From Fodinibacter sp963695175 (GTDB taxonomy: Bacteria > Actinomycetota > Actinomycetes > Actinomycetales > Dermatophilaceae), in assembly GCA_963695175.1 (NCBI GenBank), contig CAVOGG010000003.1, forward strand, positions 124,001-188,000: a DNA stretch of 64,000 nucleotides. The letters are read 5' to 3'. Shown here in pieces: positions 21,341 to 30,959 of the stretch; within the stretch, counting starts at the first letter, position 1, and every line of letters starts with the position of its first letter. The notes beneath the pieces were generated by a model. It saw nothing but the letters and a program-made list of their open reading frames with translations. It had not been told where the DNA came from and did not search any database. The translations under genes were made by a program, and so were the position numbers.

Positions 21341-22469
21341 GAGCGGCGCTCCTTCACCTCGGCGAGCTGGGTGACCGCGGCCTGCTTCACCGCGGCCGGG
21401 TCGTCGGCCTTGCCGGGCAGCGGCTGCGCCTCGACCATCTGGCTGCTCGCGCTGGCCCGCGCGGCCCGGCGCAGGCGGGCCGCGGTGCGCCCCGCCTCGG
21501 CGACCGACGGTGCCTTGCCGGCGCGGATGGCCTCGGTGGCGGTCTGGCGCGACACGGTGCACTTGCCCAGACCGGTCACCAGGGCGTCCTCGTAGACCTC
21601 GTCGGGGTCGAGGCGCCGCAGCTCGTCGGCGAGGCACTCGGCATCCCCGCGGTGGGGCAGGGCCAGGGTGCGCACCGGCTGGCCCGGCTGGGACAGGGTC
21701 GCCGTGTTGCCGTCGAGGGGGCGCACCAGGTCGACGGTCCCACTGGCCCGCTCGAGCCGCACCGAGATGATGCCGCTGCGGTTGCGGGCGCGGGCGATCG
21801 ACACCGGGCAGCGCAGCCGCACGGCCAGCCAGCCGGCCAGCAGGTCACCCGAGGGGGAGTCGGTCGCGGCGACGACGGTGGCCCTGGTGACCGACTCGTA
21901 GGGCGGCTGGTCGAGGGCGGCAGCCAACAGGCCGCGCCACAAGGTGATCCGCGACCACGCCAGGTCGGTGTCGCCGTCCACGTAGCCCTCCGAGAGCCGT
22001 CGCAGTGCCGTGCGCGGCGGCTGGCTCGACTCAGCGGCATCGGTCACCCGGCGCTGGGCCATCGCGCCGATCGGGTCGGCCGACGGCTTCTGCGGTCCGT
22101 GCGTGGGCCACCACGCGACGATGGGGGAGTCGGCGAGCAGGAGCGGGGTCACCACGGCCCGGCCGTGGCTGGCGAGCTTGCCGTAGAGCCGCAGCACGAC
22201 CACCTCGGACGCACCGGCATCCCCACCGAGCCGGATCTGCGCGTCGAGCCGAGCCGTGCCCCGCTTGTTGCCCGCGACGACGACGATGATCCGGCAGGGG
22301 TGCTGGCGGCTCGCCGCGTTCGCGGTGTCGATCGCGGAGTCGGCGTCGTCCTCGCCGACGACGACGAGCAGGGTGAGCACGCGGGACAGCGCCATCGAGC
22401 CGGTGTCGGCCCGCAGCCGGACCAGCTTCTTGGCGATGGCCGCGGTGCTGGTGCTGGGCAGGTCGACGA

Positions 22470-22473
<4 letters not shown>
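21337..22473 (-). CDS. opcA: Glucose-6-phosphate dehydrogenase assembly protein OpcA
   Basis: Partner of Zwf required for its assembly or redox activation, found in cyanobacteria and actinobacteria next to zwf. 378 residues. Seen: the N-terminal helix TAAIAKKLVRLRADTG, LTLLVVVGEDDADSA, HPCRIIVVVAGN, and LADSPIVAWWPTHGP, all typical of actinobacterial OpcA; the C-terminal ~80 residues are an Ala/Arg-rich extension. GTG 22473 overlaps the zwf stop (GTGA). Context and family agree. Confidence 0.93.
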
Positions 22474-24010
<1,537 letters not shown>

Positions 24011-24014
<4 letters not shown>

Positions 24015-25646
24015 CCGCGCACCCGGCCGAGCGCTGCGCGGACCTGTGCGAGGCCGCTGTCGTGCGCGCGGAGGTGCAGGCGCAGCACGGGCCGGCCGTG
24101 GTCGGCGAGCACCGTGGCGTCGCCACCGGCCTGGGCGGCGATGAACTGGCCGAAGGTGAAGTCGCGACCGGGCACGGCGAGGTCCTGCGGCAGGTGCCGT
24201 GGTGACCTGCACGTAGACGCCGGTCGGCGGCCCACCCTTGTGGTACTGCCCCGTCGAGTGCAGGAAGCGCGGCCCCCAGCCGAAGGTGGCGGGCCGGCCG
24301 GTGCGGTCGAACAGGTCGCGCGCCACGTGCTCGAGGTCGGCGTCGGCCTCGCGGTCGAGGTAGGCCATCACCGCGACGTAGCCGTGCTCGTCGTCGAGCT
24401 GCGCGAGCAGCGCGTCGACCGCGGCGTCGACGGTGGCCGCGTCGCCGAGCCAGTCCCCGCCCAGGGCACGCACCTCGACGTCGCCGTCGGTGAACGCGGC
24501 TTCCTCACCCGCACCGATGCCGGCGTCGAGCAGCTCGCGGGCGGCGGACTTGGCACTTTCGACGTCGGGCTGGTCGAAGGGGTTGATGCCGAGCAGCCGG
24601 CCGGCGACGGCCGTGGCGGCCTCCCAGAGCATCAGCTGGGCGCCGAGCGGTCCGGCGACGCTCACGAGGGATGCCGCGGTGGCCGACGACGCGGCATCCG
24701 TCGGGTCGGGGTCGTCGTCGGAGGCGACGAGGCGCACGACGGTGCCGTCGTCGTAGAGGTGGGCCGGCTCGGTGCCGATCGCGACGACCGGAAGGATGCC
24801 GGTGCCGTCCTTGCCGGTGGACTCGGCGATGAGCTGCTCGGCCCACGCGCCGAAGCCGACGTTCTCGGTGCCGTCGTCGACGAGCACGAGCTTGTCGCGC
24901 AACGGCTGGGTGCCCGCCATCGCGGCGGCCAGGCGCAGCGCCGGGTTGGCGTCGTCGTCGGCGGCGAGCAGGTCGGCCACCGCCTCGGCGTCGTCGAGCA
25001 GGGCCTCGATGTCGGCGCCGGCCAGGCCGCTCGGCACCAGGCCGAAGGCGGTGAGGGCGGAGTAGCGGCCGCCGACGTCGGGGTCGGCGTTGACGACCCG
25101 GAAGCCGGCCGCACGGGCGTCGGCGTCGAGCGGGCTGCCCGGGTCGGTCACGATGACCATCCGGGTGGTGGGGTCGATGCCGGCGTCGGTGAAGGCCTGG
25201 GCGAACGCGCGCCGCTGGCTGTCGGTCTCGACGGTGGAGCCGGACTTGCTCGACACGACCACGACGCTGCGGTCGAGGTCGGTCAGCGCGCCGCGCACGA
25301 CGTCGGGGTCGGAGGAGTCGAGCACGACGATGGGCACACCGGCCGTGGCGCAGATGACCTCCGGGGCCAGCGAGGAGCCGCCCATGCCGCAGAGCACGAC
25401 CCGGTCGTAGCCGGTCTCGGCGAGCTCGTCGCGCATCGCCGCCACCTCGCCCACGAGGTGGCGTGAGGTGCGGGGGAGCCCGGTCCAGGACAGCCGCTTG
25501 GCCGACTCGGCCTCGGCGGCCTCGCCCCACAGCGTGGGGTCCTTCGCGAAGAGCCGGCTCGCGACCCGGTCGGCGACGAGGGTGGGAACGTGTGCCGCGA
25601 CGGCATCCGCCGCCGCACCGGTGGCCGCGACGTCGAGTGTGCTCAC
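24011..25646 (-). pseudogene. pgi: Glucose-6-phosphate isomerase, reading frame broken near the 3' end
   Basis: Interconverts glucose-6-phosphate and fructose-6-phosphate. About 480 residues read cleanly from GTG 25646, which overlaps the tal stop (GTGA). Seen: LCGMGGSSLAPEV, VVSSKSGSTVETDSQ (phosphate-binding SGSTxET), and GPRFLHSTGQYHKGGPP with the catalytic Lys region. After GVYVQVTT (~24200) the frame turns into Arg/Pro-rich sequence, while the -strand frame one base over gives PQDLAVPGRDFTFGQFIA, the conserved Pgi C-terminus, ending at 24011. One extra base between about 24191 and 24205 explains this. An essential housekeeping gene in a tight operon makes sequencing error the likeliest cause. 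Product would be about 544 residues if repaired. Confidence 0.88.
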
Positions 25647-26755
25647 GCCGTGGCCTTCTCGAGCTCGCTGGTGACCCCGCCGAGCAGCTCGCCCCACGAC
25701 TTCTCGAACTTGTCGACGCCCTCCCGCTCGAGCTTGGCGGTGACCTCGGCGTAGGAGATGCCCAGGCGTTCGAGGCTGTCGAGCACCTCGGCCGCCTCGG
25801 CGTAGTAGGGCGTCACGGTGTCGCCGGAGACCTCGCCGTGGTCGGCGGTGGCGTCGAGCGTCTTCTCCGGCATGGTGTTGACGGTGCCGGGTGCGACCAG
25901 CTCGGTGACGTACATGGTGTCGGGGTAGGCCGGGTCCTTGACCCCGGTGGAGGCCCACAGCGGGCGCTGCTCGTGCGCGCCGTCGTCCTTCAGGGTCTGC
26001 CAGCGCGGGGTCGAGAAGACCTCCTCGTAGGCCTGGTAGGCCAGCCGGGCGTTCGCCACGGCGGCCTTGCCGCGCAGCGCCCTGGCCTCGTCGGTGCCGA
26101 GCTCGTCGAGCCGGGCGTCGACCTCGGTGTCGACCCGGGAGACGAAGAACGAGGCGACCGAGTGCAGGCCGGACAGGTCGGCGTCGCTCGCCCGGGCCTT
26201 CTCGAGCCCGGCCAGGAACGCGTTCATGACCGCGCGGTAGCGGTCGAGGGCGAAGATCAGCGTCACGTTGACCGAGATGCCGGCCCCCATCACCTCGGTG
26301 ATGGCGGGCAGGCCCTCGACGGTCGCGGGGATCTTGATGAGCACGTTCGGGCGGTCGACCGCGGCCGAGAGGGCCTTGGCCTCCTCGATCGTCCGGGCGG
26401 TGTCGTGGGCGAGCCGCGGGTCGACCTCGATGGACACCCGGCCGTCCTGGCCACCGGTGGCCTCGTAGACCGGCAGGAACAGGTCGCACGCGTCGCGCAC
26501 GTCCTGGGTCGTGAGGGCGAACACGGCCTCGTCGACGGTCTTCCCGGCATCCGCGAGGTCGCGCACCTGCGCGTCGTAGGCGTGCCCCTCGGACAGGGCG
26601 GCCTGGAAGATCGACGGGTTGGTGGTGACCCCGACGACCCCCTTGGTGTCGATGAGCTGCTGCAGGTTGCCCGAGGTGAGGCGCTCCCGGGACAGGTCGT
26701 CGAGCCAGATGGAGACGCCGTTGGCGGCGAGGTCCTTCAGGGCGGTGCTGGTCAT
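25643..26755 (-). CDS. tal: Transaldolase
   Basis: Transfers a dihydroxyacetone unit between sedoheptulose-7-phosphate and glyceraldehyde-3-phosphate; 370 residues, the larger actinobacterial type. Seen: N-terminal VSIWLDDLSRERL, VGVTTNPSIFQAAL, the Schiff-base Lys in NVLIKIPATVEG, and SVNVTLIFALDRYRAVM. ATG 26755 lies 7 bases after the tkt stop. It is the second gene of the tkt-tal-pgi-zwf-opcA-pgl operon. Confidence 0.95.
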   Translation of the reverse strand: MTSTALKDLAANGVSIWLDDLSRERLTSGNLQQLIDTKGVVGVTTNPSIFQAALSEGHAYDAQVRDLADAGKTVDEAVFALTTQDVRDACDLFLPVYEATGGQDGRVSIEVDPRLAHDTARTIEEAKALSAAVDRPNVLIKIPATVEGLPAITEVMGAGISVNVTLIFALDRYRAVMNAFLAGLEKARASDADLSGLHSVASFFVSRVDTEVDARLDELGTDEARALRGKAAVANARLAYQAYEEVFSTPRWQTLKDDGAHEQRPLWASTGVKDPAYPDTMYVTELVAPGTVNTMPEKTLDATADHGEVSGDTVTPYYAEAAEVLDSLERLGISYAEVTAKLEREGVDKFEKSWGELLGGVTSELEKATA

Positions 26756-26762
26756 GGTCTGC

Positions 26763-29048
26763 TCACTTCCCGGCCTTGGCCGCACTCTTGCGGCTCGGCG
26801 CGTTCTTGGTGCTGACGTCGGTGCCGGTGTCCTTGCGGGCCCGCGGCGCGGTGTCGTTGACGGCGGGAACCTGCCCCGCCTTGCGAGCCGCCGCGAGGGA
26901 CTCCTTGGCGGCCTTGACGACCGCCTCGGGCGTGAACCCGAACTCGCGGAACAGGGTTGCGGCATCCGCGGAGGCACCGAAGTGCTCGATGCTGATGCAG
27001 CGCCCGGCGTCACCCACGAGGTCGTGCCAGCCCATCGCCACGCCCGCCTCGACGCTGACGCGCGCGCGGACCGAGGGCGGCAGCACCTTGTTCTGGTAGG
27101 AGCGCGGCTGCTCCTCGAACCACTCCCGGCACGGCATCGAGACCACGCGGGTGCTGATGCCGGCCTTCTCGAGGCGCAGGCGGGCCTCGAGGGCCAGCGA
27201 GACCTCCGACCCGGTGGCGACGAGCACCACGTCGGGCTCACCGGAGGCCGCGTCGATGAGCACGTAGGCGCCCTTGCCGACGCCGGTCGCCTTGGCGTGC
27301 TCGGTGCGGTCGACGATCGGGAGGTTCTGGCGGGACAGGGCCAGCCCGGCGGGACGGCCGCGGCGCAGGATCTCGGCCCACGCCTGCGCGGTCTCGTTGG
27401 CGTCGGCCGGGCGGACGACGGCCAGGCCCGGCATGGCGCGCAGCGCGGCGAGGTGCTCGATCGGCTGGTGCGTCGGGCCGTCCTCACCGAGGCCGACCGA
27501 GTCGTGCGTCCACACGAAGGTGACCGGTACCTGCTGGATGGCGGCCAGCCGCACGGCGGGGCGCATGTAGTCGGAGAACACCAGGAAGGTGCCGCCGTAG
27601 GGGCGGGTCAGGCCCTCGAGCGCGATGCCGTTGAGGATCATGCCCATGGCGTTCTCGCGGATGCCGAAGTGCAGGGTGCGCCCGTAGGGGCCGCCCTTCC
27701 ACTCGTGGGTCTGCTTGCCCTTGGGGATGAACGAGGCCTCGCCGGCCATCGTCGTGTTGTTCGACTCGGCGAGGTCGGCGGAGCCACCCCACAGCTCGGG
27801 CAGCCCTGCGGCCAGGGCACCGAGCACCTTGCCGGATGCCGCGCGCGTCGCCAGTCCCTTGGCGTCGGCCGGGAAGACCGGCAGGGCCTTCTCGAACCCC
27901 TCGGGCAGGCGGGCGTCGACGAGGCGGTCGAGCAGCGTGGCGCGCTCGGCGTTCGCCTTGCGCCACGCGGCGTAGCGCTTGTTCCACGCCTGGTGGGCGG
28001 CCTTGCCGCGCTTCTTCACCTCGCGGGCGCGGGCGAGGACGTCCTTGTCGACCTCGAAGCTCTTGGCCGGGTCGAAGCCGAGCAGCTTCTTGGTGGCGGC
28101 GATCTCGTCGGCGCCGAGCGCCGAGCCGTGCGACTTGCCGGTGCCACGGGCCGTCGGGGCGGGCCAGGCGATGACCGTGTGCAGGCGCACGAGGGTCGGC
28201 TTGGAGCGCGACTTCTTGCTCTTCTCCAGGGCCGCGAGGAGGGTGTCGACGTCCTCGGTGTAGTCGGGGGTGCCGGCCGGGTTGTTCGAGCGCCGCCAGT
28301 CGATGTCGACGACGTCCCAGCCGTAGGCCTCGTAGCGCTTGGCGACGTCCTCGCTGAACGAGATGTCGGTGTCGTCCTCGATCGAGATCTGGTTCGCGTC
28401 GTAGACGACGGTGAGGTTGCCGAGCTCCTGGTGGCCGGCGAGCGAGGAGGCTTCGGACGCAACGCCTTCCATCAGGTCGCCGTCGGAGGCGAGCACCCAC
28501 ACGTGGTGGTCGAACACGCTCTCGCCGGGCTTGGCGTCGGGGTCGAGCAGGCCGCGCTGGCGGCGCTGGGCCATCGCCATGCCGACCGCGGAGGCCAGCC
28601 CGGAGCCGAGCGGCCCGGTGGTGATCTCGACGCCGGCGGTGTGGTGCACCTCGGGGTGGCCGGGGGTCAGCGAGCCCCAGGTGCGCAGCGCCTTGAGGTC
28701 CTTCAGCTCCAGGCCGTAGCCGCTGAGGAAGAGCTGGATGTACTGGGTGAGCGAGGAGTGCCCGCAGGAGAGCACGAACCGGTCGCGGCCGAGCCAGGTC
28801 GGGTCGGACGGGTCGTGCGACATGACGTTCTGGTAGATCAGGTACGCGACGGGGGCCAGGCTCATCGCGGTGCCGGGGTGGCCGTTGCCGGTCTTCTGCA
28901 CGGCATCGGCGGCCAGCAGGCGCACGGTGTCGACCGCCCGCACGTCGAGATCGGTCCACTTCGCCTTCCTGGCGACGGGCCGCGAGATCTCCGGGCTCCG
29001 TCCCTGGGTCGGCTTGCTGCTGCGCCTGCTCGTGGTTGTCGTGCTCAC
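26763..29048 (-). CDS. tkt: Transketolase
   Basis: Thiamine-diphosphate enzyme of the non-oxidative pentose phosphate pathway, 761 residues. Seen: GNGHPGTAMSLAP, the ThDP motif SDGDLMEGVASEA, the substrate segment HDSVGLGEDGPTHQP, and the C-terminal domain MPCREWFEEQ. It is longer than the usual ~700: an N-terminal Ser/Thr/Arg-rich stretch of ~30 residues and a C-terminal tail of ~45 rich in Ala, Arg, Lys and Ser (ending SRKSAAKAGK). GTG 29048 has GAGAGG 7 bases upstream. First gene of the operon, divergent from ctaB across 147 bases. Confidence 0.95.
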   Translation of the reverse strand: MSTTTTSRRSSKPTQGRSPEISRPVARKAKWTDLDVRAVDTVRLLAADAVQKTGNGHPGTAMSLAPVAYLIYQNVMSHDPSDPTWLGRDRFVLSCGHSSLTQYIQLFLSGYGLELKDLKALRTWGSLTPGHPEVHHTAGVEITTGPLGSGLASAVGMAMAQRRQRGLLDPDAKPGESVFDHHVWVLASDGDLMEGVASEASSLAGHQELGNLTVVYDANQISIEDDTDISFSEDVAKRYEAYGWDVVDIDWRRSNNPAGTPDYTEDVDTLLAALEKSKKSRSKPTLVRLHTVIAWPAPTARGTGKSHGSALGADEIAATKKLLGFDPAKSFEVDKDVLARAREVKKRGKAAHQAWNKRYAAWRKANAERATLLDRLVDARLPEGFEKALPVFPADAKGLATRAASGKVLGALAAGLPELWGGSADLAESNNTTMAGEASFIPKGKQTHEWKGGPYGRTLHFGIRENAMGMILNGIALEGLTRPYGGTFLVFSDYMRPAVRLAAIQQVPVTFVWTHDSVGLGEDGPTHQPIEHLAALRAMPGLAVVRPADANETAQAWAEILRRGRPAGLALSRQNLPIVDRTEHAKATGVGKGAYVLIDAASGEPDVVLVATGSEVSLALEARLRLEKAGISTRVVSMPCREWFEEQPRSYQNKVLPPSVRARVSVEAGVAMGWHDLVGDAGRCISIEHFGASADAATLFREFGFTPEAVVKAAKESLAAARKAGQVPAVNDTAPRARKDTGTDVSTKNAPSRKSAAKAGK

Positions 29049-29195
29049 TGGGGCCTCTCTCGCGGGGGGGTCGTGCACACGGGGGGACGGGTCCGCCGTC
29101 CACCCTAGTGTCTGGTCTACCCCGTGGTTGGGGCTGGTCAACCCGCGGCAGGGCTAGAATCGCGGAGCACCTGACCGGCCGACCCGAAGGACGAC

Positions 29196-30137
29196 GTGGC
29201 CACCACCTCGATCACGACCGACCCGTCGGTCCAGCGGCTCGACCGACGTCGCACGGTGGCGAACTACCTCGCCCTGACCAAGCCCCGCATCATCGAGCTG
29301 CTGCTCGTCACGACGGTGCCCGTGATGTTCCTCGCCGAGGGCGGGGTTCCCTCTCTCTGGCTGGTGCTCGCGACACTGGTCGGCGGCACGCTGAGCGCCG
29401 GCGCGGCCAACACCTACAACTCGGTCTACGACCGCGACATCGACCGGCTGATGCACCGCACCAGCAAGCGCCCGATGGTCACCGGTGAGATCACGCCCCG
29501 CAACGCACTGGTCTTCGCCGCCGTCCTGACCGTGGTGTCGACGGTCTGGTTCGCCCTCGTCGTCAACGTGCTGTCCGCGGCGCTGTCGGTCGCCGCGATC
29601 GCGCTGTACGCCGTCGGGTACACGATGCTGCTCAAGCGCCGCACGTCGCAGAACATCGTCTGGGGCGGCGTCGCCGGCTGCATGCCCACGCTCATCGGGT
29701 GGTCTGCGGTCACCGGCACCGTGCAGTGGCCGGCCGTCATCCTCTTCCTGGTCATCTTCTTCTGGACGCCGCCGCACTACTGGCCGCTGTCGATGGCCTT
29801 CCGCGACGACTACTCCGCGGCCGGTGTGCCGATGCTTCCCGTCGAGCAGGGCCCGGTCGTCGTCGGCCGCCAGATCGTCCTGTACTCGTGGCTGATGGTC
29901 GCGACGTCCCTGGTGCTCGTGCCGGTGGCCTCGATGGGCTGGGTCTACGCGGTCACGGCGGTGCTCGCCGGAGGGCTGTTCCTCGTCGAGGCGCACCGCC
30001 TGTTCCGCGCCGCCAAGGGCGGTGCCACCGGCCCGGCCCTGAAGCCGATGCGGCTGTTCCACTACTCGATCACCTACGTGACGGTGGTGTTCCTCGCGGT
30101 GGCCGTCGACCCGCTGCTCCACGTCGCCATCGGCTGA
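29196..30137 (+). CDS. ctaB: Protoheme IX farnesyltransferase
   Basis: UbiA-family membrane prenyltransferase that makes haem O, precursor of haem A for cytochrome oxidase. 313 residues, about eight or nine hydrophobic segments. Seen: LTKPRIIELLLVTTVPVM, the prenyl-diphosphate motif NTYNSVYDRDIDRLMHRTSKRP, and the second Asp-region YWPLSMAFRDDYSAAGVPM. GTG 29196 has GAAGGA 7 bases before it; a TAGAAT -10 hexamer lies at 29155-29160. Works with ctaA (33910-34860) and SURF1 (55360-56151) in oxidase maturation. The tkt-ctaB divergent pair is a common actinobacterial arrangement. Confidence 0.95.
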   Translation: MATTSITTDPSVQRLDRRRTVANYLALTKPRIIELLLVTTVPVMFLAEGGVPSLWLVLATLVGGTLSAGAANTYNSVYDRDIDRLMHRTSKRPMVTGEITPRNALVFAAVLTVVSTVWFALVVNVLSAALSVAAIALYAVGYTMLLKRRTSQNIVWGGVAGCMPTLIGWSAVTGTVQWPAVILFLVIFFWTPPHYWPLSMAFRDDYSAAGVPMLPVEQGPVVVGRQIVLYSWLMVATSLVLVPVASMGWVYAVTAVLAGGLFLVEAHRLFRAAKGGATGPALKPMRLFHYSITYVTVVFLAVAVDPLLHVAIG

Positions 30138-30172
30138 GTCGGCAGGTCCCGCAGGCGCCCGAACGGGCCGAC

Positions 30173-30400
30173 CGCGATGGTGCGAGCCAGGAGGTGCGGT
30201 GGGGTGTAGCGCATCCGGAAGGTGCCCCGGATGACGTTGGCCGCCACCACCCCGACCCCCACCAGCGCGAGGCCGAGCGGGACCAGGGCGACGCGACCGC
30301 CCGGCTGCGCCAGCGCGATCAGCAGGGCCGGCGGACCGGACGACACCAGCAGCACGACCATCGCGCGTGCGTCGCCGCCTGCGCGCGAAGTCAGGAGCAC
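30173..30400 (-). pseudogene. Remnant of an MFS transporter (C-terminal fragment)
   Basis: A minus-strand frame of about 76 codons reads as two hydrophobic segments followed by ANVIRGTFRMRYTPPHLLARTIA, which strongly resembles the loop of MFS transporters (pattern GN-V-x-x-S/T-F-R-x-x-Y-x-P-x-x-L-x-x-R). No start region, N-terminal half or remaining membrane segments exist on either side: the 5' side is cut by the palindrome at 30384-30476 and the 3' side runs into the ctaB end, where the homology stops. I therefore call it a decayed gene fragment, not a small protein. Confidence 0.6.
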
Positions 30401-30476
30401 TTCGCCAACTCAGGGTCAGGTACGCCCCTGACCTGGCGACAGGGCCCTGACCCTGCGAACTGCTCCTGACTTCGCG
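30384..30476. repeat. 93-base imperfect palindrome
   Basis: Arms 30384-30405 and 30455-30476 are inverted repeats with one mismatch in 22 bases; 30412-30420 and 30446-30454 pair perfectly (9 bases), and 30426-30430 pairs with 30440-30444 around the tip. Only a 6-base bulge (30406-30411) is on one side. It abuts the MFS fragment. It could be a terminator for ctaB, a REP/MITE-like element or a recombination scar; one copy is seen in this window, so a mobile origin cannot be shown. Confidence 0.7.
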
Positions 30477-30560
30477 GACGGACCACCGCCCTGGGCGAAC
30501 CGCGACGGATCCACCGGCCTCGCGGGTCGCATCCGGAGAAGTGGGGTGGCGGGTCGGGAA

Positions 30561-30623
30561 TGAGGTACCTCAGACGCCGCGGCCGCCGCGGAGATACGCA
30601 TCTCGCCCGATGTGGGGCCCCAC
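30561..30623 (+). promoter_or_regulatory. Cluster of short perfect dyads upstream of the LuxR unit
   Basis: Within 63 bases lie TGAGGTACCTCA (30561-30572), two CCGCGG sites (30577-30582 and 30586-30591), GAGAT-ACGC-ATCTC (30591-30604) and GTGGGGCCCCAC (30612-30623). They precede the small His-rich gene by 65-127 bases. Dyads like these are plausible binding sites for a dimeric regulator such as the LuxR protein encoded just downstream, but this is inference. The remainder of 30477-30687 shows no gene. Confidence 0.4.
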
Positions 30624-30687
30624 CTCAGCCGACGAATCTTGAGGACGTCGGCAGGGACCCCCCACCGACACCGAGAAGGAGAAGACC

Positions 30688-30933
30688 GTGAGCCTGTACA
30701 CCGACCAGATGACCGTCCAGACCGACATCGACCGCCGCTACGAGCTGGCCGGGGTCGACCGGCACGACACCCACAACCACGACCGGCACCGTTACGACCT
30801 GCCGACCCGCCCGCTCGGGGCACACCCGCTGGCGGCGTTCGTCGCCCGCCTCGTGGGTGGCTCCGCGACGCCGTCGCGGACCCGCTCGCAGCGCAGCACC
30901 TCGGTGGTCACCGGCCGCCCGCGCCACCCGTGA
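30688..30933 (+). CDS. Small His/Arg/Asp-rich hypothetical protein
   Basis: 81 residues from GTG 30688, preceded by GAGAAGGAGAAG, a strong ribosome-binding site 5-10 bases upstream. The N-terminal half is polar and His-rich (RHDTHNHDRHRYD), the middle is a short hydrophobic stretch (LGAHPLAAFVARLVGG), and the end is Ser/Thr/Arg-rich. No known domain is recognised. Its stop overlaps a possible GTG start of the LuxR-type regulator at 30930 (GTGA), which hints at co-expression. The good ribosome-binding site and position favour a real gene over a chance frame. Confidence 0.6.
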   Translation: MSLYTDQMTVQTDIDRRYELAGVDRHDTHNHDRHRYDLPTRPLGAHPLAAFVARLVGGSATPSRTRSQRSTSVVTGRPRHP

Positions 30934-30959
30934 CAACCCTGGTGTCGCCGACGGGTGCC

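Noticed and set aside
30138..30172. Functional small membrane protein after ctaB
   Set aside because: The 108-residue frame is a fragment of an MFS protein with both ends missing and overlaps ctaB; it is better as a remnant.
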